Assembly (NCBI RefSeq): GCF_008929045.1
Contig: NZ_VFAH01000028.1
Span: 1-64,000 of the forward strand
From: Noviherbaspirillum aerium
Lineage (GTDB): Bacteria > Pseudomonadota > Gammaproteobacteria > Burkholderiales > Burkholderiaceae_D
Direction of reading: 5' to 3'
DNA: 64,000 nt
The notes below the pieces were generated by a model. That model was not told the origin of the DNA, searched no databases, and was given only the letters and a program-made list of their open reading frames with translations. Below, piece by piece: positions 19,430 through 28,924 of this stretch. How positions within the stretch are numbered: the stretch's first letter is position 1; every line of letters begins with the position of its first letter. A program made the translations under genes and the position numbers.

Positions 19430-19563
19430 ACCAAGCCGGGCGCATACAGGAATCGCATTCATCCCGTTATCGGAAGAGGAGCGGCGGCCAGATACACCCG
19501 GGCGCCTCGCCCGGCACCCGGGGGTTCCATTGGCTCATCGGCATATTGGCTCAATGCAGCCGA

Positions 19564-19962
19564 CTATTTCCCTCCCAGCCAGGCCTGCACTTCGACCTCC
19601 ACGTCGACGCCAAAGGCCAGTTTGGCTTCCACCGCCGAGCGTACAGGAAAGCCCTGCGGAAAATAGGACTGGTACACCTCGTTGAATTGCTGGAACAGGG
19701 ACAGGTCCGACAACCACACCGTGGCCTTGACCACATCGTTGAAGCTGGCGCCCGCAAGCGCCAACGATTCGCCGATGCGATCCATCGTCACATGCGTCTG
19801 CGCGGCGATATCGCCGCGCACGACCTTGCCCTCGCCATCCATAGGAATCTGGCCGGACAGGAACAGAAAGCCGCCGGCACGCACCGCGCGCGAAAAGGGC
19901 AGTGGAAGGGAACTGGGGAAACGCTGAATTTCGTTCCGGGTGCTGGGCGGCATGTCGGTCAT
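19564..19962 (-). CDS. RidA/YjgF-family enamine/imine deaminase
   Basis: A 132-residue protein, the usual RidA length. Family segments are GGFLFLSGQIPMDGEGKVV near residue 30, TVWLSDLSLFQQFNEVY near 80, and PVRSAVEAKLAFGVDVEVEV with the substrate-binding arginine near residue 105. RidA proteins hydrolyse 2-aminoacrylate and other imines/enamines. Here it follows an FAD-dependent amine/D-amino-acid oxidase (whose product is an imine) and is convergent with a D-serine dehydratase (whose product is 2-aminoacrylate), so both substrates are produced next door. ATG at 19962 is chosen; the frame is open further upstream inside the oxidase gene. Confidence 0.92.
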   Translation of the reverse strand: MTDMPPSTRNEIQRFPSSLPLPFSRAVRAGGFLFLSGQIPMDGEGKVVRGDIAAQTHVTMDRIGESLALAGASFNDVVKATVWLSDLSLFQQFNEVYQSYFPQGFPVRSAVEAKLAFGVDVEVEVQAWLGGK

Positions 19963-19984
19963 GAGGTAACTTTCGGAGGCTGGA

Positions 19985-21109
19985 TCAACGCAGGCGCGAT
20001 GGCGACAGCGGCTCGGCACGCACGCCGTGGCGGGCGAGATGTTCAGGCAGCGGGCGCTGCAGCAGCTGGGAGGCGGCAAGCCGGGCCACGGCGGGCGCGC
20101 TCTGTATGCCGTAGCCGCCCTGCGCGGCCACCCAGAAGAAATGTTTCTGATGATTGTCGGGACCGATCACCAGATCGCCGTCGGCAACGAAGGAACGCAG
20201 ACCGGCCCAGGTGTGGCGCGGGCGACGTATCTGCAGCGTCGTTACCTGTTCGATCTGGTGGATGCCGATCGCGACATCCAGTTCTTCCGGCTGCACATCA
20301 TGCGGATCGACCGGATCGGCGTTGGCCGGCGAGCCAAGCAGCTGTCCGGCATCCGGCTTGAAGTAATACGATTCATCGATGCCGATCACCGTTGGCCAGC
20401 CTGCGAAGGCGATGCCGGCCGGCGCATCGAAGGTGAAGGCGGTCCTTCGCTTCGGCTGCAGGCCGATGGGCGGCACGCCGCAATTGCGCGCCACCGTGTC
20501 GGCCCAGGCGCCCGCCGCATTGACGAGCCGGGGTGCGTTCAGAATGCGGCCGTCTTCCAGGCGAACTGTCCATATGCCGTTCTCGAACTCGGCCTGCGCC
20601 AGTCGCGCGTCATTGAATATCTTGCCGCCGGCGGAACGCAGGTGTTTGAGATACCCCTGGTGCAGCGCATGCACATCAATATCCATCGCATCCGGTTCAT
20701 GCACCGCGCCGGCGACCACGTCTTCGCGCAGCACCGGGCAGCGCTCGATCGCCTCGCGTGCGCTCAGGCGCGCGGCATCCGGCGATCCTTGCAGGGCCGC
20801 CGCCATCGCCTGCTCCAGCAAGTCTTCCTGGCCCGTCATCGCCACATGCATCACGCCGCGCGGCGTGAGGATTGCATGCTCGGCGAATCCTTCGGGCGGA
20901 GACTGCAGGAAGGAACGGCTGGCACGGGTCAGCGCACGGGTCATCGGGGTGCCATAGGTTTCGCTGAACAGGGCGGCGGAGCGTCCGGTGGAATGAAAAC
21001 CCGGCTGCGCTTCCTGTTCCAGCACCGCGACCGACGCGTGCGGAGCCAGTTCGCTGGCGAGAGAGGCGCCTGCAATGCCGGCGCCGACGATGATGAAGTC
21101 AAACTGCAT
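19985..21109 (-). CDS. FAD-dependent D-amino-acid oxidase/dehydrogenase-like protein
   Basis: A 374-residue DAO-superfamily flavoprotein. The dinucleotide-binding loop GAGIAGASLASEL sits at about residues 8-20, followed by HSTGRSAALFSETYG typical of glycine/D-amino-acid oxidase relatives. A C-terminal substrate/FAD region includes RHTWAGLRSFVADGDLVIG and AAQGGYGIQSAPAVARL. It should oxidise an amine or D-amino acid to an imine/2-oxo acid. I chose the ATG at 21109 because GGAGAG lies just upstream; another ATG lies four codons earlier. It starts 22 bases after the amidase stop and precedes RidA, so the three genes form one operon. Confidence 0.88.
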   Translation of the reverse strand: MQFDFIIVGAGIAGASLASELAPHASVAVLEQEAQPGFHSTGRSAALFSETYGTPMTRALTRASRSFLQSPPEGFAEHAILTPRGVMHVAMTGQEDLLEQAMAAALQGSPDAARLSAREAIERCPVLREDVVAGAVHEPDAMDIDVHALHQGYLKHLRSAGGKIFNDARLAQAEFENGIWTVRLEDGRILNAPRLVNAAGAWADTVARNCGVPPIGLQPKRRTAFTFDAPAGIAFAGWPTVIGIDESYYFKPDAGQLLGSPANADPVDPHDVQPEELDVAIGIHQIEQVTTLQIRRPRHTWAGLRSFVADGDLVIGPDNHQKHFFWVAAQGGYGIQSAPAVARLAASQLLQRPLPEHLARHGVRAEPLSPSRLR

Positions 21110-21131
21110 GTCGCTCTCCATGAACAAACCT

Positions 21132-22661
21132 TCAGACTGCGGAAGCGCCTTCCTGCGCCGCATGGTTGCCGCCTCCGCTGCCTGATGGAGGATCGGTGAC
21201 GATGCTTGTAAGGTCGACGCGGGTGCGCTTGAGTTTTTCAATATCGGGGCGCGGTCTGCGCAATCCGGCATCGGCGGCAAAGGCACGTTCCAGCGAAGAC
21301 GCGCATGCCAGCAGATGGGCGTCGCGCCGGAATCCGCCGACCACCTGCAGGCCGAACGGCATGCCCTTGTGATCCAGTCCGCAAGGCAATGATAGCGCGG
21401 GGTTGGTAGCCAGGGTCACCACATAGGTGAGGGAAAGCCAGCGGTAATAGTTTTCCAGCGCAACGCCATTGACCTCCTTCAGATAAAGGTTGGTCCACGG
21501 GAAGGGCGAGACCGGCGTGGTCGGTGACAGGATCAGGTCGTAGCTGTCGAACAGTGCCTGGAATCGGCGGAACAGGCGCGTCTGTTCGGCGCTGGCCCAA
21601 GCCGTGTCGACCAGGCTCATTGCGGCACCCATCTCATAGTTGGCACGGGTGTTCGGTCCCAGCGACGATGGATCGCGCTTGTACGCGGCTTCAAAGCCGG
21701 CGACAAAGCTCTCCGCGCGCAGCACGTCGAAGCAGCGATGCGCATCGCCCAGCTCCGGCTGAATCTGCTCGCAGGACTTGAACAGGCCACGCAGCGAGGC
21801 GATTTTTTCGCGAAACAGCTTGCGAATGCCATCATCCACTTCGCAGAGTCCGAAATCTTCGGTATATCCGACGCGCAGCGTGGAGAGGTCGATCTCTTCC
21901 AGCGCGGCGAATGCATCAGCCGAAGCGGGATAACTCAGGGGATCGCTGACATCGAGCCCGACGCAGGCACGCATCTGCAGCACGACGTCTTCCATGCTGC
22001 GGCCCATCGGTCCGACAACCGAGATCGGCGTCCAGCCCAGCAGTTTTCGCTGGCTGGGGAGCAAACCGGGTGACGGCCGAAAGCCGACCACGCCGCACTT
22101 GGCGGCAGGAATGCGCAGCGAGCCGCCGGTATCGGAGCCGCTGCACAGCGGCAGCAGGTCGGCTGCCAGCGCGGCGGCGGAACCGCCCGATGAGCCGCCG
22201 GCATTCAGTTCGGGATTGAACGGGTTGCCGGTTGCGCCCCATACCGTATTGCGGGTGTTCGCGCCGGCACCCATCTCGGGCACATTGGTCTTGCCGACCA
22301 CGATGGCGCCGGCCGCCCGCAGGCGGGCAACCAGCGCATTGTCGCGGGCCGGCACGTTGGCCCGATAGATCGCGGAACCGTAAGTGGTGAGCAGATCTTC
22401 GGTTTCTTCCAGATCCTTGATGCCGATCGGCAGACCCTGCAGCAGTTTCAGCGGCTGACCTGACAGCACCGCTTTTTCCGCCTGCAGCGCTTCACGGCGC
22501 GCGCGTTCAAAGCATGTGGCTGTAACGGCATTGATATGCGGGTTGATTTCCTCGATGCGGGCGATGCATGCTTCAAGCAATTCAACGGGCGATATCTCCT
22601 TGGTGCCGATCAGGCGGCGCAGGGTGACTGCGCTCTGTTCAACAATATTTTTCTCGATCAT
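21132..22661 (-). CDS. Amidase-signature-family amidohydrolase
   Basis: A 509-residue protein with a complete amidase signature. The catalytic triad is K82 (PIGIKDLEE), the cis-serine in GGSSGGSAAA (S157/S158) and the nucleophile S181 in GSDTGGSLRIPA. It hydrolyses an amide or carbamoyl bond; family members range from amino-acid amidases to GatA and allophanate hydrolases, and the C-terminal half does not fix the substrate. First gene of a three-gene operon with an FAD oxidase and RidA, suggesting that it liberates the amino acid that the oxidase consumes. No signal peptide, so cytoplasmic. Confidence 0.92.
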   Translation of the reverse strand: MIEKNIVEQSAVTLRRLIGTKEISPVELLEACIARIEEINPHINAVTATCFERARREALQAEKAVLSGQPLKLLQGLPIGIKDLEETEDLLTTYGSAIYRANVPARDNALVARLRAAGAIVVGKTNVPEMGAGANTRNTVWGATGNPFNPELNAGGSSGGSAAALAADLLPLCSGSDTGGSLRIPAAKCGVVGFRPSPGLLPSQRKLLGWTPISVVGPMGRSMEDVVLQMRACVGLDVSDPLSYPASADAFAALEEIDLSTLRVGYTEDFGLCEVDDGIRKLFREKIASLRGLFKSCEQIQPELGDAHRCFDVLRAESFVAGFEAAYKRDPSSLGPNTRANYEMGAAMSLVDTAWASAEQTRLFRRFQALFDSYDLILSPTTPVSPFPWTNLYLKEVNGVALENYYRWLSLTYVVTLATNPALSLPCGLDHKGMPFGLQVVGGFRRDAHLLACASSLERAFAADAGLRRPRPDIEKLKRTRVDLTSIVTDPPSGSGGGNHAAQEGASAV

Positions 22662-23070
22662 TTATTGCCTCTCAGGGAATAGGCGCGGCGCCTTCTTCTA
22701 CGCAGCATGAAAGGAATGATATGTCTCGCCGCCCCTTGCCACCAGCATATTGTTTAGAAGCTTCCTTTGCCGAATCGGCATGGGTTGCCGGAGTTGAATG
22801 ATGTGATGAAAAGTTGCCTTGTTGTCGCTGGCGATGCGGTCTCGGGAATGAGCGTAGTGGGGCGCGATATGGGAGATATTGCCGGAATCTTCGATTTTCC
22901 AGCAGAGGGGGCATTATTGCATTCAGACGCTTCTGACCAGTTGAATACCTGATGGCAGTCCGGATGTTTCATTGATCGTTCAATGGCAAAAAGGCACCCG
23001 AAGGTGCCTTTTTGCTTGTTGCCTGCTACTGGTTAGTACAGCTGATAAGGGGCATGCCCTTCAACCAGAA
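22662..23070. other. Intergenic region between amidase operon and porin
   Basis: About 400 bases. It holds the promoter region of the amidase operon on one side and the shared terminator at 22988-23014 on the other. No gene was recognised. Confidence 0.4.
22988..23014 (-). terminator. Strong terminator of the porin gene (bidirectional shape)
   Basis: AAAAAGGCACC, three-base loop CGA, then AGGTGCCTTTTT. The perfect stem is flanked by A and T runs on both sides, so it can act on either strand. It lies 57 bases past the porin stop codon; no plus-strand gene ends just before it. Confidence 0.9.
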
Positions 23071-24153
23071 TTAGAACAGGTGACGGATGCCTGCGTTGAA
23101 GATGTTTGCCTTCACGTCCGCAGCGCCGGCTGCTTCAGTACGCTGCCATGCTGCCGAGGTGTACAGGTTGGTACGCTTGGACAGCGGATGGGTATAGCCC
23201 AGAGCGATCTGGTCGGACTGAACGTCGACATTCCTCACGTCAGCGCGGATCCACGAAGCCATGATGTTGCCCGGGCCGACCGGAACAGTTGTGCCGAGCA
23301 GGTAGGTGCGGCTTTCAAATCGCGCTGCGCCTGCATCGATTTCGTTGTCCTGGAAGCCGGCGTGCAGCTTGGCAACGCCGAAGTTGTATGTGCCGCCGAG
23401 CAGATAGGACTCTTGATCAACGCCGCCAGCTGTAGCGCGTGCGGTGTGATAAGTCGCCACTGCAGCGATCGGGCCGTTTGCATAGGTTGCGGAAGCGGCG
23501 ATCTGGCGACCGTTCGGGAAGGCGGTCGACTGTTCGCCGAAGCCATACTGCAGCGCGCCGGTGAAGCCGCCGAAGTTGTTGGTCTGGTAGACGATGGAGT
23601 TGTCTACGCGGATATCAGCCGGAGTTGCGCCGATCGGCAGAGCGCTTGCAGTCGGAGCTGCTGCCAGGGGCAATACGCTGCCGGCGAAGAAGTACGGCAG
23701 GCCGGCAAAACCGAGTCCTGCGGAGCCGACGATGGCATTCTCGGTGTTGCCTGCGAGGTTGGTCGCAAACGGATCAAACACGTTGAGTGCGTCGTGGTTC
23801 AGCGAGTACTGGCGGCCGAGCTTGACGGTACCGAAGCCCTTGCTGGACAGGCCGACAAATGCCTGGCGGCCGAACAGACGTCCGCCCTGACCGAGCGCGC
23901 CTGTATCGATGTTGTAGCCGTTTTCGAGAGTGAAGATTGCAGACAGACCGCCGCCCAGGTCTTCAGTACCGCGGAAGCCGAGACGGCTGCCGTTTTGCTG
24001 ACCGCTGGACAGAGCCCAGATCGGCTCAGTGCGGTTGGTGTCTGTGCGGGAGATACCGACGTCGGCGACACCGTAGATGGTCACGCTGGTCTGTGCGGAC
24101 GCTGCACCGGCGACTGCGCCGAGAACTGCCAAAGCGAGAAGCGATTTTTTCAT
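23071..24153 (-). CDS. Gram-negative general porin (Burkholderiales type)
   Basis: A 360-residue outer-membrane porin. The signal peptide MKKSLLALAVLGAVAGAASA precedes the mature start QTSVTIYGVADVGI, the hallmark of 16-stranded trimeric porins of betaproteobacteria. RLGFRGTEDLGGGLSAIFTL, the GTVKLGRQYS stretch and a C-terminal phenylalanine (..NAGIRHLF), needed for BAM-dependent assembly, are all present. It forms a diffusion channel for small hydrophilic solutes. A strong terminator follows. The roughly 600-base upstream region is AT-rich, consistent with a highly expressed gene. Confidence 0.96.
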   Translation of the reverse strand: MKKSLLALAVLGAVAGAASAQTSVTIYGVADVGISRTDTNRTEPIWALSSGQQNGSRLGFRGTEDLGGGLSAIFTLENGYNIDTGALGQGGRLFGRQAFVGLSSKGFGTVKLGRQYSLNHDALNVFDPFATNLAGNTENAIVGSAGLGFAGLPYFFAGSVLPLAAAPTASALPIGATPADIRVDNSIVYQTNNFGGFTGALQYGFGEQSTAFPNGRQIAASATYANGPIAAVATYHTARATAGGVDQESYLLGGTYNFGVAKLHAGFQDNEIDAGAARFESRTYLLGTTVPVGPGNIMASWIRADVRNVDVQSDQIALGYTHPLSKRTNLYTSAAWQRTEAAGAADVKANIFNAGIRHLF

Positions 24154-24752
24154 TTTTCAATCCCAAGTAGGTTGTTTTTGTGCTGGAAATCCGGCAGCGG
24201 AATCTGATTCCGCATTACCGTTGCGTTGCGATAGAGCTCGAAAAGTAAGCCGTGCAAATGTAGTAATTTCCAAGACAAGAGCATACATTGCTTGCAAATT
24301 GCAAGCGACTGTTTTTCATAAGTTTTTCGCATTTTTACAACACATTTTTATTATTTTTCTTTCGTACGAACGTTCTTTTCGACTCTGGCCAGTAGCCGAT
24401 GAAAGGATTTGTATTGCCGATTCAAGATCGCAAGCCTTCCGAAGTTCCTCATGGCAGCGCGACAGATTTCAGTTTGCTAGAACTTCCCATAATTGTTGTC
24501 GAATGATTGTGATGCCTGCCTTTCTTATTTGCCTAATGTTGAAAGTGATGTGATGGCCAATGGACTGAAACTCTTTCCGTAGCTTAAGCGCCATTTACCT
24601 CCCGGCAAGCAATTCATTCAATTTCCATGGGCTTTCAAGCCCCGTTTCAAACCTTTCTTATTGTAGGCAAGAAAAACTTTAAATTAATTAGCAAACTACT
24701 GTCTCTTCTTGTATCTTCGTCGGTGAATAAATAGCCGACCGCAGCGAAATAT
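24154..24752. other. AT-rich upstream region of the porin and phosphatase genes
   Basis: About 600 bases between divergent genes, noticeably richer in A/T than the flanks. It should hold the porin promoter and leader and the promoter of the regulator gene at 24753. I saw no coding frame with a signature and no clear operator palindrome. Confidence 0.45.
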
Positions 24753-26018
24753 ATGCTTTCAACGAACCATCTCCCGGGTAATTTTCAAGAAAACATTGCG
24801 TTTGTTTCCCCGAGCCGAGCTGAACAAGCGTTATTGGCTCCAGAACCAGGTTTGCGTACACGTGTACTCCTTATCGACGATCAAGTCATCGTGGCGCATG
24901 CAGTTCGGCAAATAACAAAAGGGCAGAGCGACATAGAATTCCGTGCGGTCCAGCATGCGGACCAGGCGCTGGATGCGGCATTGCAATGGCAACCGACAGT
25001 CATTTTGCAGGATCTGGTGATGCCCGATGCCGACGGATTTGAGCTCGTGCGCCGCTTCCGCGAGCATCCTCGAACGCGTGCCATACCCATCGTCGTACTG
25101 TCCACCAAAGAAGACCCGGAAATCAAGGCCAAGGCGTTTGCCGACGGTGCCAACGATTACCTCATCAAGCTGCCGGCGCAGGCTGAAATGCTGGCGCGCC
25201 TGCGCTACCACTCCGCGGCCTATGTGCATCATTTGCAGCGCGATGCGGCTTATACCCAGTTAAGCCGCGAGCTGAACATGGCCAGGAAGATGCTGCTTGG
25301 CCTGCTGCCCGAACCGGGCAATATCGGTCCGGTCCATTTCGACTGGTTCTTCCAGGCATCGAGTTATGTCAGCGGTGACTGCTTTGATTACTTCCCGATT
25401 GACAAGCGCTACCTGTGCTTTTATGTCGTGGATGTTTCCGGACACGGTGTGTCGGCGGCGATGCTGGCATTCAACGCCCAGCATCAGATTCGCGCATCCG
25501 ACCGCCAGGCAGCGGCAATGATCGAAAGGTATGGAAGCATCGGATCCGCAGCCGCAGCGATGGTCACCGATTTCAACAACCGCTTCATGCAAATGCGTGA
25601 AACCAGCCTTTACCTCACCATGGTCTACGGCATACTCGACCAGCATACGGGAGAAGTGGCGCTGGTACAGGCGGGACATCCGCCTGCCTTGCTGATGCCG
25701 AAGGAAGGACCGCCGTTGCCGATCGGTGACGGCAGCCTGCCGATTGGTTTCGTCAGCAATACGCGATATGAAAGCCATTCCCTGCAACTGGAGCCGGGCG
25801 CAAGGCTTTATCTGTATTCGGACGGCGTTACGGATTGCCACAGCCTGCATGAAGAAACATACGGTGTCTCCCGCCTGGAACAACTGCTTGATCGAACCCG
25901 CGCCATGCCTCTCAAGGAAGTGGGGCGCCAGTTGGATCTTGCCTTGCGCGGCTGGCAAGGCGGCACCGACAGTTTCGCCGATGATGTTACCTTTCTGGCA
26001 ATCGAGTACCGGCCTTGA
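24753..26018 (+). CDS. Response regulator with PP2C (RsbU/SpoIIE-type) phosphatase output
   Basis: A 421-residue protein. The receiver domain (about residues 36-155) has acidic pair D42/D43, phospho-acceptor D87 in LQDLVMPD, switch S117 and K139. The C-terminal PPM/SpoIIE phosphatase (about 195-420) shows SGDCFDYFP, VVDVSGHGVSAAM, VQAGHPPAL and YLYSDGVTDC, including the metal-binding aspartates. Such proteins dephosphorylate STAS-domain anti-sigma antagonists on receipt of a phospho-signal. A STAS protein (28925) and an RsbW-type kinase (30448) follow in the same direction, so they are the probable partners. No cognate histidine kinase is adjacent. The start has a weak ribosome-binding site. 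Confidence 0.9.
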   Translation: MLSTNHLPGNFQENIAFVSPSRAEQALLAPEPGLRTRVLLIDDQVIVAHAVRQITKGQSDIEFRAVQHADQALDAALQWQPTVILQDLVMPDADGFELVRRFREHPRTRAIPIVVLSTKEDPEIKAKAFADGANDYLIKLPAQAEMLARLRYHSAAYVHHLQRDAAYTQLSRELNMARKMLLGLLPEPGNIGPVHFDWFFQASSYVSGDCFDYFPIDKRYLCFYVVDVSGHGVSAAMLAFNAQHQIRASDRQAAAMIERYGSIGSAAAAMVTDFNNRFMQMRETSLYLTMVYGILDQHTGEVALVQAGHPPALLMPKEGPPLPIGDGSLPIGFVSNTRYESHSLQLEPGARLYLYSDGVTDCHSLHEETYGVSRLEQLLDRTRAMPLKEVGRQLDLALRGWQGGTDSFADDVTFLAIEYRP

Positions 26019-26099
26019 AATATCAAGCTGCAATACTTGCCGCATGAGGAACCTGAGCCTGCCGCTCGAGCCAAAATAAAAACGACTCTCTCTGCTTAC

Positions 26100-27830
26100 A
26101 TGATTGCCGCTCCGACACCTCCCGACGATGCACAGCGCGTGGAAAATCTCGACAGCTATCTGCTCCTGGATACACCATTCGAGGCCGTATTTGATGAAAT
26201 CGCTTCGCTGGCCGCGAAAATTTGCGGCGTTCCCTATGCGCTGATCACGCTGGTCGCGAAAGACCGGCAGTGGTTCAAGGCCGCGCACGGCTTGAAGAAT
26301 CTCAGGGAAACGCCGCGCGACATCAGTTTCTGCGGACACGCCATCCTGCAGGAAACCGTATTTCATGTGCCGGATGCGCTCGAAGATGAGCGCTTCCGTG
26401 ATAACCCCTTGGTTACCGGAGAATTGTCGATCCGGGTCTATGCCGGCATGCCGCTGACCAGCGAGGAAGGCTACAAGCTCGGTACGCTTTGCGTATTGTC
26501 GGACCGTCCGGCCCAACTGAACGACTGGCAGCTCGAATCCCTCAAGCAATTATCGACGGTCCTGTCCGCCCTGCTCAAGGCGAGAAAACGGGAGGCACGC
26601 CTTGCCTTGCTTGGCCAGGTACTCAATCAGCTCGATGACGAGGTGCTGCTGGTGGACGGTCGTTCCATGGAATGCATCTATGCAAACGCGGCTGCCTGTG
26701 CGACGCATGATTGCAGCGACAGAAACCTGGCAGGCCGCAAGCTTGCGGATCTGGTGCAGACGGAGCTGCCACACGAAAAGGAAAGGCTGCTTGAAACCTT
26801 CCGTACCGGGCAGCGCGACAGGGCATTGCTGGCCCAGCGACGCAAAGGTGCCGCAGGTGAAGAACGCCACCTGGAATTGCGCATGCAAAGGCTGACTCAG
26901 AACGGCTTGCAGGTCATCGTTGCCATCGGCCATGATGTCTCCGAACAGAAAAGGCTGGAGCAGGCCAGAGCCGAACTGCATGACGATCTGGAAAAACGCA
27001 ACCTGGAACTGTCGCGCGCCTATGCAAAGCTGAGCGAGGAAATGGCAATTGCCAGAGAGATGCAGCAGCGTTTCCTGCCTGCACCGAGGCGCATCGACAG
27101 CGTGCGCTTCGACTGGCTGTTCCGTGCCTCGGGTTATCTCGGTGGCGACATCTTTGATTATTTTCCGCTGGGCGAACGCCATCTCTGCTTTTATGTGATC
27201 GATGTATCCGGCCACGGTGTGTCGGCGGCCCTGCTGGCTTTTTACGCGCAGCGGCAGATGGGTTCCAGCCGCCAGGACATGCTGCATCTGCTGCATGCGG
27301 CGCGCGGAGATATCGGCGCGGTTGCGCCCAAGGTGGTCCAGGATTTCAATCGACGGTTCGCGTCGATGACGGAGTCAGGCCTATATCTCACCATGGTATT
27401 CGGCATCCTCGACTGCGAGACGGGCGAGGCGGCCCTGGTACAGGCAGGCCATCCGCCGGCGCTGGTTTGCAGGTCCGGCTCCGCCGTCGTCGAAGCGGTC
27501 GGCAATGGCGGCTTGCCTATTGGCATTCTGGATCATGCCGACTATGAATCCCATCTGTTGCGTCTGACGCCAGGCACGCGTCTTTACCTGTATTCGGATG
27601 GCGTCCCCGACTGCGAGAATGTTGACGATGAAGTGTTCGGCCAGGATCGCATGGAACGCGTTCTGGCACAGACGCGCGACCGGCCTCTGCAGGAAGTACG
27701 GGAAGCGATCGACCAGGCGCTGAAGATCTGGCGCGGCGGTGAAGACGGCTACAAGGACGACATTACTTTCCTGAGCATTGAATTCGAAACAAACCGGCAG
27801 CGTCTCTCTGGAGCGAGGTTGGCGAATTGA
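26100..27830 (+). CDS. GAF-PAS-PP2C (RsbU-type) sensor phosphatase
   Basis: A 576-residue protein. The GAF domain (about 10-160) starts with the frequent MIAAPTPPDDAQRVENL opening; a PAS-like segment lies at about 175-290, a helical linker with a heptad pattern at about 295-330, and a SpoIIE/PPM phosphatase at about 335-572 (GGDIFDYFP, VIDVSGHGVSAAL, VQAGHPPAL, YLYSDGVPDC). The phosphatase half is a clear paralogue of the preceding gene's, so the two feed the same target from different inputs: a phospho-relay and a small-molecule or redox signal. The frame opens at a TTG at 26037, but the ATG at 26100 gives the common N-terminus. The stop overlaps the next frame. Confidence 0.9.
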   Translation: MIAAPTPPDDAQRVENLDSYLLLDTPFEAVFDEIASLAAKICGVPYALITLVAKDRQWFKAAHGLKNLRETPRDISFCGHAILQETVFHVPDALEDERFRDNPLVTGELSIRVYAGMPLTSEEGYKLGTLCVLSDRPAQLNDWQLESLKQLSTVLSALLKARKREARLALLGQVLNQLDDEVLLVDGRSMECIYANAAACATHDCSDRNLAGRKLADLVQTELPHEKERLLETFRTGQRDRALLAQRRKGAAGEERHLELRMQRLTQNGLQVIVAIGHDVSEQKRLEQARAELHDDLEKRNLELSRAYAKLSEEMAIAREMQQRFLPAPRRIDSVRFDWLFRASGYLGGDIFDYFPLGERHLCFYVIDVSGHGVSAALLAFYAQRQMGSSRQDMLHLLHAARGDIGAVAPKVVQDFNRRFASMTESGLYLTMVFGILDCETGEAALVQAGHPPALVCRSGSAVVEAVGNGGLPIGILDHADYESHLLRLTPGTRLYLYSDGVPDCENVDDEVFGQDRMERVLAQTRDRPLQEVREAIDQALKIWRGGEDGYKDDITFLSIEFETNRQRLSGARLAN

Positions 27831-28825
27831 AGGTTCAGCTGAGTTTCCGAATTCAAGGCATGACCATCCATGCAGGCAACGGATGGCGTGTTTCCGCAGC
27901 GGCCTTGCTATGCGGCATGGCATTGGGGGCACAGGCATTGGCGGCACAGGCATCGGACTGGAATAAACCGGCTTTACCGGCTCCCGGTACGTCGGAGCCG
28001 GCAGCAACAGGCAGCACGGCGACGGTAGCCGCATCGGCATCGGCCGCCAAAGAGTCCGACGAAACCGAGGCTTCTAACAGTCCCCATCCCTTGCGCCTGC
28101 GGCTCGGCTTTGATTATCCGTTGCGCACCAGCGCCGGTGGCGATCTCGGCGCTGGCACGCAAGGCCCGCCGGCGGTCTCGCCGACGTTGCAGGCGGAACT
28201 GCGCTACAACCCGGCAAGCTACTGGTTCGGCAGCATTACCTTCTACCGCTATCTGATGGGCGACCGCCAGCGGCCGTGGAATCCGGACTTCACCTATGCC
28301 TTCGGCTATGACGACTGGCATCCGAACACCTTCAGTCTGGTTTATGGCAATTACTCGGGCAACCGGTTGCGCCCGGAAGAGACGGAGACCGTCAGCCGTT
28401 TCCGCCAAGGCGTCTGGTCCCTCGGTTACAAGTTCGAGATGCCGGAAATTCTTGATCCGCTGTTCAAGGTGGCGGACGATCATCAGGTCAACTGCAGTAT
28501 CAATGCCAACCTGACGCAGCGCTATACCGATCTTGCCACCCTTTCACTGAAGAAAAACAAGCGTACGGTCTCGCTGGGCTGCCGTTACACCCTGCCTAAC
28601 AGTCTGTATGCGAATGCGACGGTCTTCTATTATCCTGATCGTACGCAGCAGCAGCCCTGGGACCCGGACTTTACCTACGGTTTCGGATATTTTGACTGGC
28701 GGCCGGGCACGGTCACCATTCAGTACAACAACTATGCAGGCAACCGCTATCCCGGGCGTGACACGCCGGGGCAAGGTGGTTTCCGACGTGGCAGCGTTTC
28801 CATTTCCTGGTCGGCAAGCTGGTAA
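27827..28825 (+). CDS. Outer-membrane beta-barrel-like protein with internal duplication
   Basis: 332 residues if it starts at the TTG that overlaps the previous stop; an ATG at codon 12 (27860) gives a cleaner signal peptide ending near QALAAQA. After a low-complexity Ala/Ser/Thr linker (residues 45-85) come aromatic-rich alternating strands. Two similar units are visible: PWNPDFTYAFGYDDWHP..YGNYSGNR near residue 150 and PWDPDFTYGFGYFDWRP..YNNYAGNR near residue 280. The chain ends ..ISWSASW, an aromatic C-terminus like that of barrel proteins. No family recognised. Its place between regulators and polysaccharide genes suggests an export or surface-anchoring role for the polymer. Confidence 0.7.
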   Translation: MKVQLSFRIQGMTIHAGNGWRVSAAALLCGMALGAQALAAQASDWNKPALPAPGTSEPAATGSTATVAASASAAKESDETEASNSPHPLRLRLGFDYPLRTSAGGDLGAGTQGPPAVSPTLQAELRYNPASYWFGSITFYRYLMGDRQRPWNPDFTYAFGYDDWHPNTFSLVYGNYSGNRLRPEETETVSRFRQGVWSLGYKFEMPEILDPLFKVADDHQVNCSINANLTQRYTDLATLSLKKNKRTVSLGCRYTLPNSLYANATVFYYPDRTQQQPWDPDFTYGFGYFDWRPGTVTIQYNNYAGNRYPGRDTPGQGGFRRGSVSISWSASW

Positions 28826-28924
28826 GGGGAAAGCTGGACAGGCAAACTTCTAGTTAAAGACATGGTCAATCGGAGGAGGACTCCCTGTATGTCGCAAATC
28901 CTTAAAAATTAAAATGGAGAAAAC

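Noticed and set aside
25260-26549. A 429-codon minus-strand frame opposite the phosphatase genes
   Set aside because: Shadow of the receiver/PP2C gene; composition biased and without domain.
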